Below, piece by piece: positions 17,712 through 26,459 of a stretch of 64,000 nucleotides of DNA. Location of the stretch: NCBI RefSeq assembly GCF_001729485.1, contig NZ_CP017157.1, forward strand, positions 7,068,001-7,132,000. The letters run 5' to 3'. The stretch's first letter is position 1. Every line of letters starts with the position of its first letter. The position numbers and the translations under genes were made by a program. This DNA comes from Streptomyces lydicus. GTDB lineage: Bacteria; Actinomycetota; Actinomycetes; Streptomycetales; Streptomycetaceae. Below the pieces are notes generated by a model. It was not told where the DNA came from. It made no database searches and was given only the letters and a program-made list of their open reading frames with translations.

Positions 17712-17876
17712 CTAGATTCCGACGACGTCGGAGATCTTGTTGGCGATGGCATTGGCGATCTGACTGCCGAAGTCCGTGGTCGACAGGACCAGAACGATCG
17801 CCACGACCACCGCGATGATGCCGAGGTACTCGATCGAGGTCTGTCCCCGGTCGTTCCCCAAAACCCGCTTCGCCAT
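17712..17876 (-). CDS. flp: Flp family type IVb pilin
   Basis: 54-residue pilin missed by length filters. The N-terminus MAKRVLGNDRG is the basic leader. The mature end has the Flp hallmark: QTSIEYLGIIAVVVAI with the Glu at +5 and adjacent Tyr, a hydrophobic helix, then a short polar tail ending in SDVVGI. The ATG at 17876 follows GGAGGGGAAGACG. As the major subunit it would be cleaved after the Gly by the A24 peptidase and polymerised by TadA/TadB/TadC. It is separated from tadC by a 444-bp spacer with its own promoter region. Confidence 0.92.
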   Translation of the reverse strand: MAKRVLGNDRGQTSIEYLGIIAVVVAIVLVLSTTDFGSQIANAIANKISDVVGI

Positions 17877-18320
17877 CGTCTTCCCCTCCATGGGCGGCCG
17901 TACCGCTCCGGTCCGGCTGGTCTGCCCCCGTGGTGCCGGCGCGGTCGACCGCGCTCATGACACGAGAAAAGTACGCCGGAACGGTGGTCCTGGAACAGGG
18001 CTTCCGTACCCAATCCTCTTTCGGGGACACCGGCGGATCGCACAACGGCGCGTTTCGGCCACTCAGCCGCACCCTGTCCACCCCCGCTCCCCCTCCGGGA
18101 CACCGTCCCGTTCCGTCGCCCCTGCGGACCCACCGGTGCCGGGCGCCGTGGCGCTCGGCCGACCACCGGTCCACCCACTGTGACACAACTCGTTGCTCCT
18201 GCGAAGGCGTTGACGGGAAGCGGGCGGTACGGCGGCCGCATCCGGCCGGTCCTGCAGCGACCCGACACCCCGCACCGCACCGCTCCTCAGGTGCCGTGGC
18301 CGAGCAGCAGGTGCGGCACC
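17877..18320 (-). promoter_or_regulatory. Spacer upstream of the Flp pilin gene
   Basis: 444 bp with no credible gene. It must hold the promoter of the pilin-TadG-lipoprotein-OmpA unit; I could not choose a -35/-10 pair. At its upstream edge an eight-base-pair hairpin (AGGTGCCG at 18289-18296 with CGGCACCT at 18314-18321) abuts the tadC stop codon. It may attenuate or end transcription from the upstream tad operon, which would make pilin expression separate from assembly genes. Confidence 0.5.
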
Positions 18321-19220
18321 TCAGTCACCCATCAGGGAACCGAAGTTGGTGCCCGAGCCGAGGAAGAAACCGGCGATGAGCAGGATCATCGTGGCCGGAA
18401 CCATGAACGTGGTGACGACCATGGTGGCCTTGGGGACCGCCCGGGCGGCGCGGCGCCGGGCGTTCTGGGCGTCCGTACGGCGCATGTCGTTGGCGATCTG
18501 GATCAGCGTCTCGACGATCGGTGAGCCCAGCTCCTCGCCCTGCTGGAGGGCGGTGACGAACTGCGCCACCTGCTCGGAGTCGTTGCGTTTGCGCAGTTCG
18601 TCGAAGGCGGCGCGGCGGCTGACGCCCATGTCCATCTGCCGGAGCGTGATGCGGAGTTCATCGGCCCAGGGGCCCTCGTACTTCTCCGCGACCCGGTCCA
18701 GTGCCTGCCGGAAGCTCAGGCCCGCGCTGACGACGACCGCCAGTACGTCCAGAAAGTCCGGAAGGGTGCGTTCGATGGTGTCCTTGCGCTGGCGGATGGC
18801 CGCCCAGATGCCGACCTCGTTCCAGAACAGGCCGAAGAGCACCATCAGGACGCCGAGCACCGGCTGGCCGCGCAGGAACATCACCAGCGCGCCGACGAAA
18901 CCGAGGAGGCCGTAGACCGCGCGGCGGGCGGCGTACCGGTCGACGGTCAGCCCGCCAGGGTTGCCGGCCAGGTCGATGCGGCGGCGGATGCGGGCGGTCC
19001 GCTTGTCCCCCATCAGCCGCAGGACCAACGGGGCGTAACGCATCCCGGCACGGTCCACGGCCGAGCCGACGGCCGTCGTACGCGTCGCGCCGACCTCCAG
19101 CGACAGCGCCAGATCGGGTGGCAGCCGGGCCTCGCGGCGGTAGAGGGCGATGCCGCAGCAGATGCCGACGACGGAGAGGGCGAAGGCCGCGGCCAGCAGA
19201 ATTCCGATTCCCATACCCAT
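18321..19220 (-). CDS. tadC: TadC: type II secretion system F-domain inner-membrane protein
   Basis: 299-residue membrane protein with the T2SSF domain (about 160-285) and flanking membrane helices: one at the N-terminus, two near 105-140, one at the C-terminus. TadC forms the platform of the Tad pilus with TadB. It carries the typical LPDFLDVLAVVVSAGLSFRQAL segment and QQGEELGSPIVETL. It starts 2 bp after the tadB stop, so translation is probably coupled. Confidence 0.92.
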   Translation of the reverse strand: MGMGIGILLAAAFALSVVGICCGIALYRREARLPPDLALSLEVGATRTTAVGSAVDRAGMRYAPLVLRLMGDKRTARIRRRIDLAGNPGGLTVDRYAARRAVYGLLGFVGALVMFLRGQPVLGVLMVLFGLFWNEVGIWAAIRQRKDTIERTLPDFLDVLAVVVSAGLSFRQALDRVAEKYEGPWADELRITLRQMDMGVSRRAAFDELRKRNDSEQVAQFVTALQQGEELGSPIVETLIQIANDMRRTDAQNARRRAARAVPKATMVVTTFMVPATMILLIAGFFLGSGTNFGSLMGD

Positions 19221-19222
19221 GC

Positions 19223-20161
19223 CTAGACGTCGATCTTGGAGAGGCGGCGGATGAAGAAGAAGCCGAGCCCGTACAGCACGAAGGCCGCCACCACCGCGAG
19301 CTGACCGAGGAAGGAGGAGGTCATCCGGTCGATGGCGCCCGGCGCGATGCGGTTCATCAGCAGCAGGGTGCCGATGCCGAGCAGCGGGACGACGTAGGCG
19401 GTGACCACGACCTGGGAGAGCTGGGTGCGGACCTCGCGGCGGGTCTCCTTGCGCTCCTCCAGGGTCTTGGTGAGGTTGCGCAGCGAGCCGACGACGGTGC
19501 CTCCGGCGCGGTTGGAGAGCACCAGGGTGGTGACCAGGACGACCAGTTCGCGGGAGGGGAGGCGCTCGGCCAGCTCGCCGAGCGCGTCGTCGATGGAGTG
19601 GCCGACCGCCAGCTTGGCGGAGACCTTGGCCAGCTCCTCACCCGCCGGCGCCTCCAGCTCCTCGGCCGCCATGCCCAGCGCGGTCCGCAGCGCCAGGCCG
19701 GCCTGGGTGGCGTTGGCGAGGATCCGGGAGAGCTCGGGCAGCTGGTTGATGAACTTCTCGATCCGCTTCTGCCGCTGCCAGTTGAGGAAGGCGAAGGCCG
19801 CCCAGACAGCGACCAGCGCCGCGATCGGGCCGAAGAAGGGGGCGAGGGTGGCCTGGGCGATCAGCCACAGCGCGAGGACCGCCCCGAGCATGGCGACGAA
19901 GAACTCGCCGGGGGTGACGTCCAGGCCGGTCGCGGTCAGCCGCAGGGCGAGCCGGCGGCCGAAGCGGGTGGCGCGCAGGGTCCGGTCGACGGAGGGGAAG
20001 CGGCGGCGCCGGCCGGTCACCGGCAGCCCGCGCTCGTCGGCGAGCCGGTCCACGACGGCCTGCCGCTGGGCGCGCCCGGCGGCGTAGGTCCGTACGCCGG
20101 CGATGGCGAGCACCCCGCACAGCAGCGTGGCCCCGACGGTGAGCAGGGCGAGGTGGTTCAT
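19223..20161 (-). CDS. tadB: TadB: type II secretion system F-domain inner-membrane protein
   Basis: 312-residue platform protein with a T2SSF domain (about 150-280). Membrane helices lie at the N-terminus, around 95-130 and at the C-terminus. The conserved LPELSRILANATQAGLALRTAL and VVLVTTLVLSNRAGGTVVGSL segments identify it. It is located between the TadA ATPase gene and tadC in the canonical tadABC order. Confidence 0.92.
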   Translation of the reverse strand: MNHLALLTVGATLLCGVLAIAGVRTYAAGRAQRQAVVDRLADERGLPVTGRRRRFPSVDRTLRATRFGRRLALRLTATGLDVTPGEFFVAMLGAVLALWLIAQATLAPFFGPIAALVAVWAAFAFLNWQRQKRIEKFINQLPELSRILANATQAGLALRTALGMAAEELEAPAGEELAKVSAKLAVGHSIDDALGELAERLPSRELVVLVTTLVLSNRAGGTVVGSLRNLTKTLEERKETRREVRTQLSQVVVTAYVVPLLGIGTLLLMNRIAPGAIDRMTSSFLGQLAVVAAFVLYGLGFFFIRRLSKIDV

Positions 20162-20204
20162 GGCGTGATCAGTCCCCCGGCGGCGGTGGTCAGGGCCCGG
20201 CCGG

Positions 20205-21545
20205 TCATGAGGTGGCCTGCCGGGTGGCGAGCTGGGCGTCGGTGGCCGCCACGCCGAAGGCGGGCGGGACCGGCTCGCTGGCCATGAAGAGGCGTTCGGC
20301 GACCCGGCGGGGCAGCGGGAAGTAGCGGAAGCGGCCGTGCACGACGCGGTCGGCGCCCATCGGTTCGGCGTCGTAGCGGCCGACCGTCGCGATCCGGTAG
20401 TCCTCGTGGCCGCGCGAGTCGAGGAGGGCGATCTCGCTGATCCGACGGGAGCCGTCGGCGTGCCGGGTGAGCTGGACGATGCAGTCGACGGCGCTGTTGA
20501 TCTGGTCCCGCAGCGCCTCGAAGGGGATCTTGACGTCCGACATGGAGGCCAGGGTCTGCAGCCGCATCAGGGCGTCCTCGGCGCTGTTGGCGTGCACGGT
20601 GGCGAGCGACCCGTCGTGGCCGGTGGACATCGCCTGGAGCATGTCGAGGGTCTCACCGCCGCGCACCTCACCGACGATGATGCGGTCGGGGCGCATGCGC
20701 AGGGAGTTGCGTACGAGGTCGCGGATGGTGATCCGGCCCTTGCCCTCCACGTTGGGCGGGCGGGACTCCAGCCGGATGACGTGGGACTGCTGGAGCTGGA
20801 GCTCGGCGGCGTCCTCGACGGTGATGATCCGCTCCCCGTCCGGGATCAGGCCGGAGAGCGCGTTGAGGAGCGTGGTCTTGCCGGCGCCGGTGGCTCCGGA
20901 GACCACCACGTTGAACTTGGCGCGCACCAGTCCCGCCAGCAGCATCAGCATCTGCTCGTCGAGGGTGCCCATGCCGATGAGCTCGGCGAGGGTGTAGGCG
21001 CGGGGGAAGCGGCGGATGGTGAGAGTGGCGCCGTTCAGGGCGAGCGGCGGGATGATGACGTTGACGCGCTCGCCGGACGGCAGCCGGGCGTCGACCATCG
21101 GATTGGACTCGTCGACGCGGCGGTTGACGGTGGAGACGATCCGCTCGATGGTCTGCATCAGCTGCTCGTGCGAGGCGAAGCGGACCGGGACCAGCTCGAC
21201 CCGGCCGGACCGCTCCACGTACACCTGGTCCGGGCCGTTGACCATGATCTCGGTGACCGAGGCGTCCTCCAGCAGCGGCTCCAGGACGCCCAGGCCCAGC
21301 GCCTCGTCGACCACCCGCCGGATGAGCTGGGCGCGTTCGGCGGTGGACAGCACCGGACCCTCGCGGCTGATGATGTGGCCCAGCACCCGCTCCAGCCGCG
21401 AGCGGCGTTCGGCCGCGGCCAGCGAGGACATCTCGGCGAGGTCGATCTCCTCCAGCAGCTTGGCGCGGTAGCTGGCGACCATATGGCTGTCGTGGCGCGC
21501 CTCCCCGGCCGATTCGGGCGCGACGATCCGGGCTTTCAGACTCAT
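20205..21545 (-). CDS. tadA: TadA/CpaF: Flp pilus secretion ATPase
   Basis: 446-residue hexameric secretion ATPase of the VirB11/CpaF family. Walker A is GATGAGKT at residues 217-224. It is followed by an Asp box (ITVEDAAELQL), a Walker B-like IIVGEVRGGE and a His box (ATVHANS). The N-terminal domain has the IMVNGPDQVYVERSG strand pair characteristic of CpaF. It powers pilin assembly and possibly retraction. The start is the ATG at 21545, overlapping the preceding TadE-like gene by four bases; the open frame upstream of this is not coding. Confidence 0.95.
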   Translation of the reverse strand: MSLKARIVAPESAGEARHDSHMVASYRAKLLEEIDLAEMSSLAAAERRSRLERVLGHIISREGPVLSTAERAQLIRRVVDEALGLGVLEPLLEDASVTEIMVNGPDQVYVERSGRVELVPVRFASHEQLMQTIERIVSTVNRRVDESNPMVDARLPSGERVNVIIPPLALNGATLTIRRFPRAYTLAELIGMGTLDEQMLMLLAGLVRAKFNVVVSGATGAGKTTLLNALSGLIPDGERIITVEDAAELQLQQSHVIRLESRPPNVEGKGRITIRDLVRNSLRMRPDRIIVGEVRGGETLDMLQAMSTGHDGSLATVHANSAEDALMRLQTLASMSDVKIPFEALRDQINSAVDCIVQLTRHADGSRRISEIALLDSRGHEDYRIATVGRYDAEPMGADRVVHGRFRYFPLPRRVAERLFMASEPVPPAFGVAATDAQLATRQATS

Positions 21546-22009
21546 CGCGGGGCTGCTCCTTCGTCCGTACGCGGTCCGAGCGCGCGGGGTGTGGCGGTGC
21601 GGGGCATGGTGGCGCTGCGGGTGGCGGGGCCGAAGTCGTCGATGCCGGGGACGACGGACGGGATGCGCACCCGGGCGGTGGCCCGGGCCTCGTCGCCGCC
21701 CTCGCTCACCGTGATGCCCGCGCCGCGCGCCACCCAGCCGCTCATCGCGGCCAGGCCGGCGCTGCGCGGATCGGTCTCGCGGTCGGCCGGGTCCATCGAG
21801 GCGGTGCGGGCCGCGGCCCGGGCTCCGGTGCCGGCCTGCTGGACGGCGTACGCGGCCAGGCCGAGCTGGACCACGGCCAGCGCGACGACCAGCAGGATCG
21901 GCAGGAAACCGAGGAATTCGACGGACACCTGGCCGCGGTCGCGGTCGTGGCGGTGCGGCCGCCGGCGGGGCCGGGCGGCGGTGCGTACGGCGCTGCCGAC
22001 GGTGCTCAT
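21542..22009 (-). CDS. TadE-like pseudopilin (second copy)
   Basis: 155-residue protein. An arginine-rich N-terminus leads to RDRGQVSVEFLGFLPILLVV: a Gly cleavage site, Glu at mature position 5 and one hydrophobic helix. An Ala-rich helix (QAGTGARAAARTAS) and a soluble domain of about 90 residues follow. TadE-family minor pilins are cleaved by the prepilin peptidase and are needed for pilus assembly. It overlaps both neighbours by four bases, so it is tightly coupled. Confidence 0.88.
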   Translation of the reverse strand: MSTVGSAVRTAARPRRRPHRHDRDRGQVSVEFLGFLPILLVVALAVVQLGLAAYAVQQAGTGARAAARTASMDPADRETDPRSAGLAAMSGWVARGAGITVSEGGDEARATARVRIPSVVPGIDDFGPATRSATMPRTATPRALGPRTDEGAAPR

Positions 22010-22389
22010 CCTCGGGCCTCCTTCGCGGCGCCGGCCGTGCCGGTGACCCGCCAGTGGAAGACGTCGGCGCCGGGGAAAAGCACCGGCACCGAAATCCGGA
22101 CGGTGGCCTTCCACAGGCCGGCGCCGGGCACGCAGGTGGCCTCGGCATCCGCGCGCCAGGCGGACGGCACCTGTCCCTCGGCGGCGGTTTGGCAGGCGCC
22201 CGCCCCGCCGCCCTCCAGGGCGGTGGCGGCCCGCGCGCCCCGGTCCGCGGCGTGCGCGGCGAGCGAGTAGGTGTACCCGACCAGCACGCACTGCCACAGC
22301 AGGACGAGGACCAGCAGGATCAGCGGGAGCAGCCCCATGAACTCCACGGAGACCTGCCCCCGGTCGTTGCCGCCCAGCGGGCGCCGCAC
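22006..22389 (-). CDS. TadE-like pseudopilin (first copy)
   Basis: 127-residue minor pilin. NDRGQVSVEFMGLLPLILLV shows the prepilin-type cleavage site and Glu+5, followed by the TM helix and AADRGARAATALEGG. Two cysteines (ACQTAAE, ATCVPG) probably form a disulfide in the soluble domain. It is a divergent paralogue of the next gene, sharing the N-terminal motif but little else. GTG start 3 bp after the upstream gene's stop. Confidence 0.87.
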   Translation of the reverse strand: MRRPLGGNDRGQVSVEFMGLLPLILLVLVLLWQCVLVGYTYSLAAHAADRGARAATALEGGGAGACQTAAEGQVPSAWRADAEATCVPGAGLWKATVRISVPVLFPGADVFHWRVTGTAGAAKEARG

Positions 22390-22392
22390 CGC

Positions 22393-23826
22393 TCAGCCCT
22401 CCTCGTAGGGGCCGGCCGGGTCGAACGGCCCCGGGCCGCCGGCCGCCGCGGCGGAGCCCCGCCGCGCCCCGAACCGGGAGCCGGAACCCGCCCCGGACCC
22501 GGAGACCGCCCCCGGGGCCGGACCCGGACCCGTCCCGGAACCGGGAGCCGCCCCCGGCGTTATGGCCTTGCGCTTGCGCCCGGTCAGCGAGGGGCGCGCC
22601 CGGTGGCTGCCGCGGCCCTGGCGGGCGGCCGGCGCGTCGACCAGCCCCAGTTCGCCCGCCAGCGCCCACAGCGCCTGCTTGACCGTCGACCGGCCGTCCA
22701 GGTCCTGCATCCGGCCGGCGTCGACGCAGGGCTGGAGCTCCTTGAAGGCGGCCGGGACGTGGGTGCGGGCCATCTGGGTGCCGGTGGCCTTGGCGACCAG
22801 CGACGGCTGGATCTCGGTGTTGCGGGTCAGCCGGTTGACGACCGTCGTGGTCTCCTCCGCCTTGCGGATCTGGAGCCGGTCCCACAGCCGCACCTGCCGC
22901 TTGGCGGCCCGTACGGCCACCACGTCCGGGGTGGTCACCAGCAGCGCCACATCGGCGAGTTCGACGGCCGCGGCGTTCGCGGACTGCATCTGGGACCCGC
23001 AGTCGACCAGCACCACTTCGTAGCGGGAGCGCAGCGCGCCGATGATCTGGCGGGCCGCCCGGTCGTCGACCTCCTCGCCGCGCTCGCCCTCCTCCGGCGC
23101 CAGCAGCAGCCCGAGGCCGGTGTGGTGGTCGTGCACCGCGTCCTGGAGGACCCGTACGGAGATGTCCGAGATACCGGCCAGGTCGACGACCGAGCGGCGG
23201 AACTGCACGTCCAGATAGGAGGCCACGTCACCGGACTGCAGATCGAGGTCCACCAGGGCGACGCTGCGGCCGGCGGCCCGCGCGGCCAGCGCCAGGTGGA
23301 CGGCGGTGACGGTGGTGCCGACCCCGCCCTTGGCGCCGGTCACGGTCACCAGCGTGCCGCTCGGCCCGGGCACCGCGTCCGGGTTTCCCCCCAGGTGCAC
23401 CCGTACGCCCGCGGACCACTGGGCGGCGGCCTGCACCCGGGCGGCCAACTCGTCGTAACCGAGCGGGAGTCCGACGATGCCGCGGGCGCCGGCGTCCATC
23501 GCCGCGGAGAACAGCGCGGGCCCGGCGTCGGCGGTGATCAGTACGACGCCGACGGCGGGGAAGCGCAGCGCCACCTCGCGGATCAGCTCCAGCGCCGGCG
23601 TCGGACCGATCCGCTCGTGGACCAGCACGACCTCGGGCAGCGCCTCGACGGCGGCGGCCGGGGCCGCGGCGCCGGCCCCCTGGACGGCGGCGGCCAGCGC
23701 GTCGACCAGTGCGGTCGAGTCGGCGACGGCGGGCGCGGGTTCGGCGTCCGGCAGCTGGCTCAGCAGCGCCGACACCGTGCGGGCGGCGTCCGGGTCGCCG
23801 ACCGCCGGGAGGATACGGATGGTCAC
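22393..23826 (-). CDS. CpaE/TadZ-like ParA-family ATPase
   Basis: 477 residues. Residues 1-150 are a receiver-like domain lacking a clear phosphoacceptor, as in CpaE/TadZ. Residues 158-400 are a MinD/ParA ATPase with deviant Walker A (GAKGGVGTT), switch I (DLDLQSGDVASYLDV) and VVLVDCGS. The last 70 residues are a disordered Pro/Gly/Ser tail. TadZ-type proteins localise the pilus machine, often to a pole. In a mycelial organism the target site is unknown; the hyphal tip is a guess. Sits between cpaB and the TadE pair in one operon. Confidence 0.9.
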   Translation of the reverse strand: MTIRILPAVGDPDAARTVSALLSQLPDAEPAPAVADSTALVDALAAAVQGAGAAAPAAAVEALPEVVLVHERIGPTPALELIREVALRFPAVGVVLITADAGPALFSAAMDAGARGIVGLPLGYDELAARVQAAAQWSAGVRVHLGGNPDAVPGPSGTLVTVTGAKGGVGTTVTAVHLALAARAAGRSVALVDLDLQSGDVASYLDVQFRRSVVDLAGISDISVRVLQDAVHDHHTGLGLLLAPEEGERGEEVDDRAARQIIGALRSRYEVVLVDCGSQMQSANAAAVELADVALLVTTPDVVAVRAAKRQVRLWDRLQIRKAEETTTVVNRLTRNTEIQPSLVAKATGTQMARTHVPAAFKELQPCVDAGRMQDLDGRSTVKQALWALAGELGLVDAPAARQGRGSHRARPSLTGRKRKAITPGAAPGSGTGPGPAPGAVSGSGAGSGSRFGARRGSAAAAGGPGPFDPAGPYEEG

Positions 23827-23839
23827 CTGGGTCTCCGGG

Positions 23840-24556
23840 TCACTTGTCGCCGTCGAGGGTGTACGTGCGCTGGCCGGGCGGGACGCCGGCCGCGCTGCCG
23901 GGGGCGAGCAGGGCCAGCCGTACGTGGGAGGCGAAGGACTCGGCGTAGGCGACCCGTTGGGCGTCCTGGGTGTTCAGCGCGAAGGTGATCGGGACCGCCT
24001 CGCCGGCCTGCCGGCCCGTGGTGGTGGAGCCGGGGTCCTTGGCCTCCAGCGGCGTCAGCTTGCCGACGTCGATGACCTGGGCCCCGACGACGATGACCTT
24101 GGAGACCGGCTTGTCCTCGGGTCGCTTGCCCTCGAAGGTGGCGTAGATGTTCACCCGTGCCCCGGGGTTGATCTTCCCGGCGACACCGGTGGCCGCGTCG
24201 ATCATGATGGCGATCTCCTGCTGCCCGGCCTTGAGCGCGGGCCGCTCGACGATCATGTCCTCCTGGAGCAGCGACCCCTTCTTCAGGGGCGTCACCGCGA
24301 TCTTGCCGCTGACCTTGTCCAGATCGGTCACGGCGGTCGGTGGCAGCCAGCGCTGCGGCATCGTCACCTTCTCGAACTGCCCGGGATCCAGCGCTTTATA
24401 GGCGGCGACGTCCGTCTTCAGCCGGTAGGCGGTCTTCTCGGGACCGACCTTGGACTCGACGTTCTTGATCACCGACAGCACGCCGACGAACGCAGCGATC
24501 GCGCAGAGGACCGACAGGAGCAGCAGGATCACTCCGCGGCGCTGGCGTGAGTTCAT
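23840..24556 (-). CDS. cpaB: CpaB/RcpC-like Flp pilus assembly protein
   Basis: 238-residue membrane-anchored protein with an N-terminal helix (residues 8-28) and a SAF domain (about 42-110) followed by the RcpC/CpaB domain (KINPGARVNIYATFEG). In Gram-negatives CpaB works with the outer-membrane secretin, which is absent in monoderms. Here it probably stabilises the pilus base in the cell wall. First of the core assembly genes after the repeat-rich head gene. Confidence 0.88.
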   Translation of the reverse strand: MNSRQRRGVILLLLSVLCAIAAFVGVLSVIKNVESKVGPEKTAYRLKTDVAAYKALDPGQFEKVTMPQRWLPPTAVTDLDKVSGKIAVTPLKKGSLLQEDMIVERPALKAGQQEIAIMIDAATGVAGKINPGARVNIYATFEGKRPEDKPVSKVIVVGAQVIDVGKLTPLEAKDPGSTTTGRQAGEAVPITFALNTQDAQRVAYAESFASHVRLALLAPGSAAGVPPGQRTYTLDGDK

Positions 24557-24639
24557 GGGGGAGGGACCTCGATCGGGACGGGGGACGGTGGGGCGGGGCC
24601 GGTCGCCGGGGACGGTCGGGGCGGCCGGACGGGACGGTC

Positions 24640-26148
24640 TCAGCGCACGCGGGCCACCGTCCGCGGGCGGCCGGCGACATCGGGTTCAGGGGCGAAGTCG
24701 GGGTGGCCGGGCAGGTCCCGGCGGCCGGGGATCCGGGGCCCGTCCGCCGCGTAGGGGTTCCCCGGCACGGGATGACCCGACCCGTACGGGTTCCCGGACA
24801 CGGGCTGCCCGGGCCCGTACACGTTCACCTGCGCGGAACGGCCGGGCCCGTACGGGTTTCCCGGAGCAGGCGGGTTTCCCGGAGCAGGCGGGTTTCCCGG
24901 AGCGGACGGGTTTCCCGGAGCGGACGGGTTTCCCGGAGCGGGCGGGTTTCCCGGAGCGGGCGGCAGCGGGGCGCCGGGGGTGAGGTCCGTGGCACCGGTC
25001 ATGTCCGTGGCGCCTGTCGCACCCGCCGGACCCGTCACGCCCGTCGCTCCCGTCACGCCCGTCGCTCCCGTCACGCCCATGGCATCCGTCACGCCCATGG
25101 CATCCGTAGCGCTCGGGACGCCGGGTACGCCCGACGGGGCCACCGGCGCGAGCCCCCGCTCGGTGGCTCCCGGCTCCAGCGCCTGCGCCGTTCCCCGCTC
25201 CGGGCCGTGCTCCGCCGTCCGCCCGGTCCCCGCTATGGCCGCGGGGCCGCGCTCGGAGGAGCCGCCGCCGCGCGGGGCCCGGTCCCGTGCCAGCGGCGCA
25301 GCGCAGAACGCGCAGCGGTCGCCCAGGAGTTCCAGCCCGCACCAGCCGCACCGCTCGCGCCGTACGGACGCCACCAGCTGGTGCAGGACCGACAGGTCCG
25401 GGATGGCCGCGGCGAACTCGATCAGCTTCTGGGTGCCCCACCAGCGGGCGGACTCGGCCGGCAGCCGGGCCTCGTACGCCGCCTGCACCCGCCACGCCGG
25501 GGCGAGCGCCCCGGTCACCCACTCGGCGTTGAGCTGGCCGCGGGCCACGGCGAGGTGGGTGGCGAAGCCGGGCCCCGGCAGGCCGGCCCCGGTGCTGTGC
25601 CGGTCCACGTGCAGCAGCTGCGGCTCGGGGTTGGCCAGCACCGCGAAGTGCGCCCCGGGCAGCCAGGACTTCACGTGGGAGCGCAGATCGACCTCGATCC
25701 GGTCCAGACCGCTGACGCTGCCCAGCAGGGCGCCCGCGTGGATGTAGTGGGTCAGCAGCCGCGCCGCGCTGGCCAGCACCCCGGGGCTGAGGTCGCACTG
25801 CGACAGCTGCCGCAACTGGCGGGCGAGCAGCGCCACCCCCAGCGGCGGCAGCGGCACCGGCAGGATGGCGATCCGGTCGCTCTCGAGGACGGCGCGCAGG
25901 GTGTGCAGCCGGCGGATGTGCTCGGGAGGGCAGGCGGAGGAGTAGAGCGCGACGAGATGGCCGTGGTGTTCCAGCACCGCGCTGGTCTCCGTCAGGGCGT
26001 CGTCCAGCGGCTGGAGGTGCGGGGCCGGCAGGACCACGGCGGCGGGGGTCTGCCGGTCGACGGAGGCACCGCCCTGCTCGAACGAGGCTGAGAGGTGGGG
26101 GGAGGGCAGCGCAAGGTCAGGGCTGGTGACTGCAATCGCGGTCGGCAC
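24640..26148 (-). CDS. Repeat-rich protein heading the tad operon, with zinc-ribbon-like motif
   Basis: 502-residue protein of unknown function. Residues 1-260 form a globular, predicted alpha/beta domain without recognisable catalytic motifs. A four-cysteine ribbon follows (Cys267, Cys270, Cys279, Cys282; CGWC...CAFC). The C-terminal 200 residues are low complexity: collagen-like Gly-Ala-Thr-Val triplets and then seven-fold Ala-Pro-Gly-Asn-Pro repeats. There is no signal peptide, so it is probably cytoplasmic. GTG at 26148 follows GGGGGAG. It starts 84 bp before cpaB and is probably co-transcribed, so a regulatory or scaffold role in the pilus system is likely but unproven. Confidence 0.7.
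   Translation of the reverse strand: MPTAIAVTSPDLALPSPHLSASFEQGGASVDRQTPAAVVLPAPHLQPLDDALTETSAVLEHHGHLVALYSSACPPEHIRRLHTLRAVLESDRIAILPVPLPPLGVALLARQLRQLSQCDLSPGVLASAARLLTHYIHAGALLGSVSGLDRIEVDLRSHVKSWLPGAHFAVLANPEPQLLHVDRHSTGAGLPGPGFATHLAVARGQLNAEWVTGALAPAWRVQAAYEARLPAESARWWGTQKLIEFAAAIPDLSVLHQLVASVRRERCGWCGLELLGDRCAFCAAPLARDRAPRGGGSSERGPAAIAGTGRTAEHGPERGTAQALEPGATERGLAPVAPSGVPGVPSATDAMGVTDAMGVTGATGVTGATGVTGPAGATGATDMTGATDLTPGAPLPPAPGNPPAPGNPSAPGNPSAPGNPPAPGNPPAPGNPYGPGRSAQVNVYGPGQPVSGNPYGSGHPVPGNPYAADGPRIPGRRDLPGHPDFAPEPDVAGRPRTVARVR
24853..24960. repeat. Six tandem copies of an 18-bp repeat
   Basis: Six consecutive 18-bp units of the form CGGGTTTCCCGGAGCRGR, in frame in the repeat-rich head gene. 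They encode the Ala-Pro-Gly-Asn-Pro-Pro/Ser periodicity. Near-identity between units suggests recent expansion by slippage, so copy number may vary between strains. Confidence 0.9.
25034..25108. repeat. Tandem 18-bp collagen-like repeat
   Basis: Imperfect units of GTCACGCCCGTCGCTCCC, later drifting to GTCACGCCCATGGCATCC, encode Val-Thr-Gly-Ala-Thr-Gly and Val-Thr-Asp-Ala-Met-Gly in the head gene of the tad operon. A second, older tandem array beside the 24853-24960 one. Confidence 0.8.
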
Positions 26149-26459
26149 GTCGCTCCCCCACTTCCTCCGGCCTCCGGGGGCCCCGGGACCGCGGATCGGC
26201 ACAGCTCTGCGCCATCGGCGCCATACGCTCAGCACTTTATCCACAGAGATACGTCCCGGAGAACACGTTCTGGGCTACTCGTCATCTCCCTCGTCCCGGA
26301 GGGAAATTCCGTTTTCTCCCGGGCGCCCCTCAAGGGAACACCCGCTTCCGGCGCACCCCTTGACAGGGCCAATGGTCTGGACCACGTTGTACGGCAAGCG
26401 CGGGGCCCCCGAGCGCGTATCCGTACCACCCCCCAACTCCCCCCCACACGGAGGCAGTC
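26149..26459. promoter_or_regulatory. Divergent spacer between the tad operon and chitinase
   Basis: 311 bp with no gene. It contains the chitinase promoter (TTGACA at 26360-26365 and the dre site described separately) and must contain the promoter of the tad operon. A single TTATCCACA 9-mer at 26237-26245 matches a DnaA box but stands alone. Confidence 0.55.
26371..26386 (+). promoter_or_regulatory. DasR-responsive element (dre) in the chitinase promoter
   Basis: AATGGTCTGGACCACG matches the Streptomyces dre consensus ACTGGTCTAGACCACT at nearly all core positions (perfect dyad TGGTC-TG-GACCA). It lies just after a TTGACA -35-like hexamer and about 75 bp before the chitinase start. DasR, the GntR-family N-acetylglucosamine sensor, represses chitinase genes through such sites. 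The link is established knowledge; the site here is read from sequence. Confidence 0.85.

Noticed and set aside
24853..25108. Tandem repeats as a CRISPR array
   Set aside because: Units are 18 bp, adjacent without spacers and in frame with a protein; coding microsatellites, and no cas genes.
26237..26245. TTATCCACA, a perfect DnaA-box word (also at 56300-56308)
   Set aside because: Single isolated copies, no cluster, no dnaA/dnaN/gyr genes nearby; not an origin.
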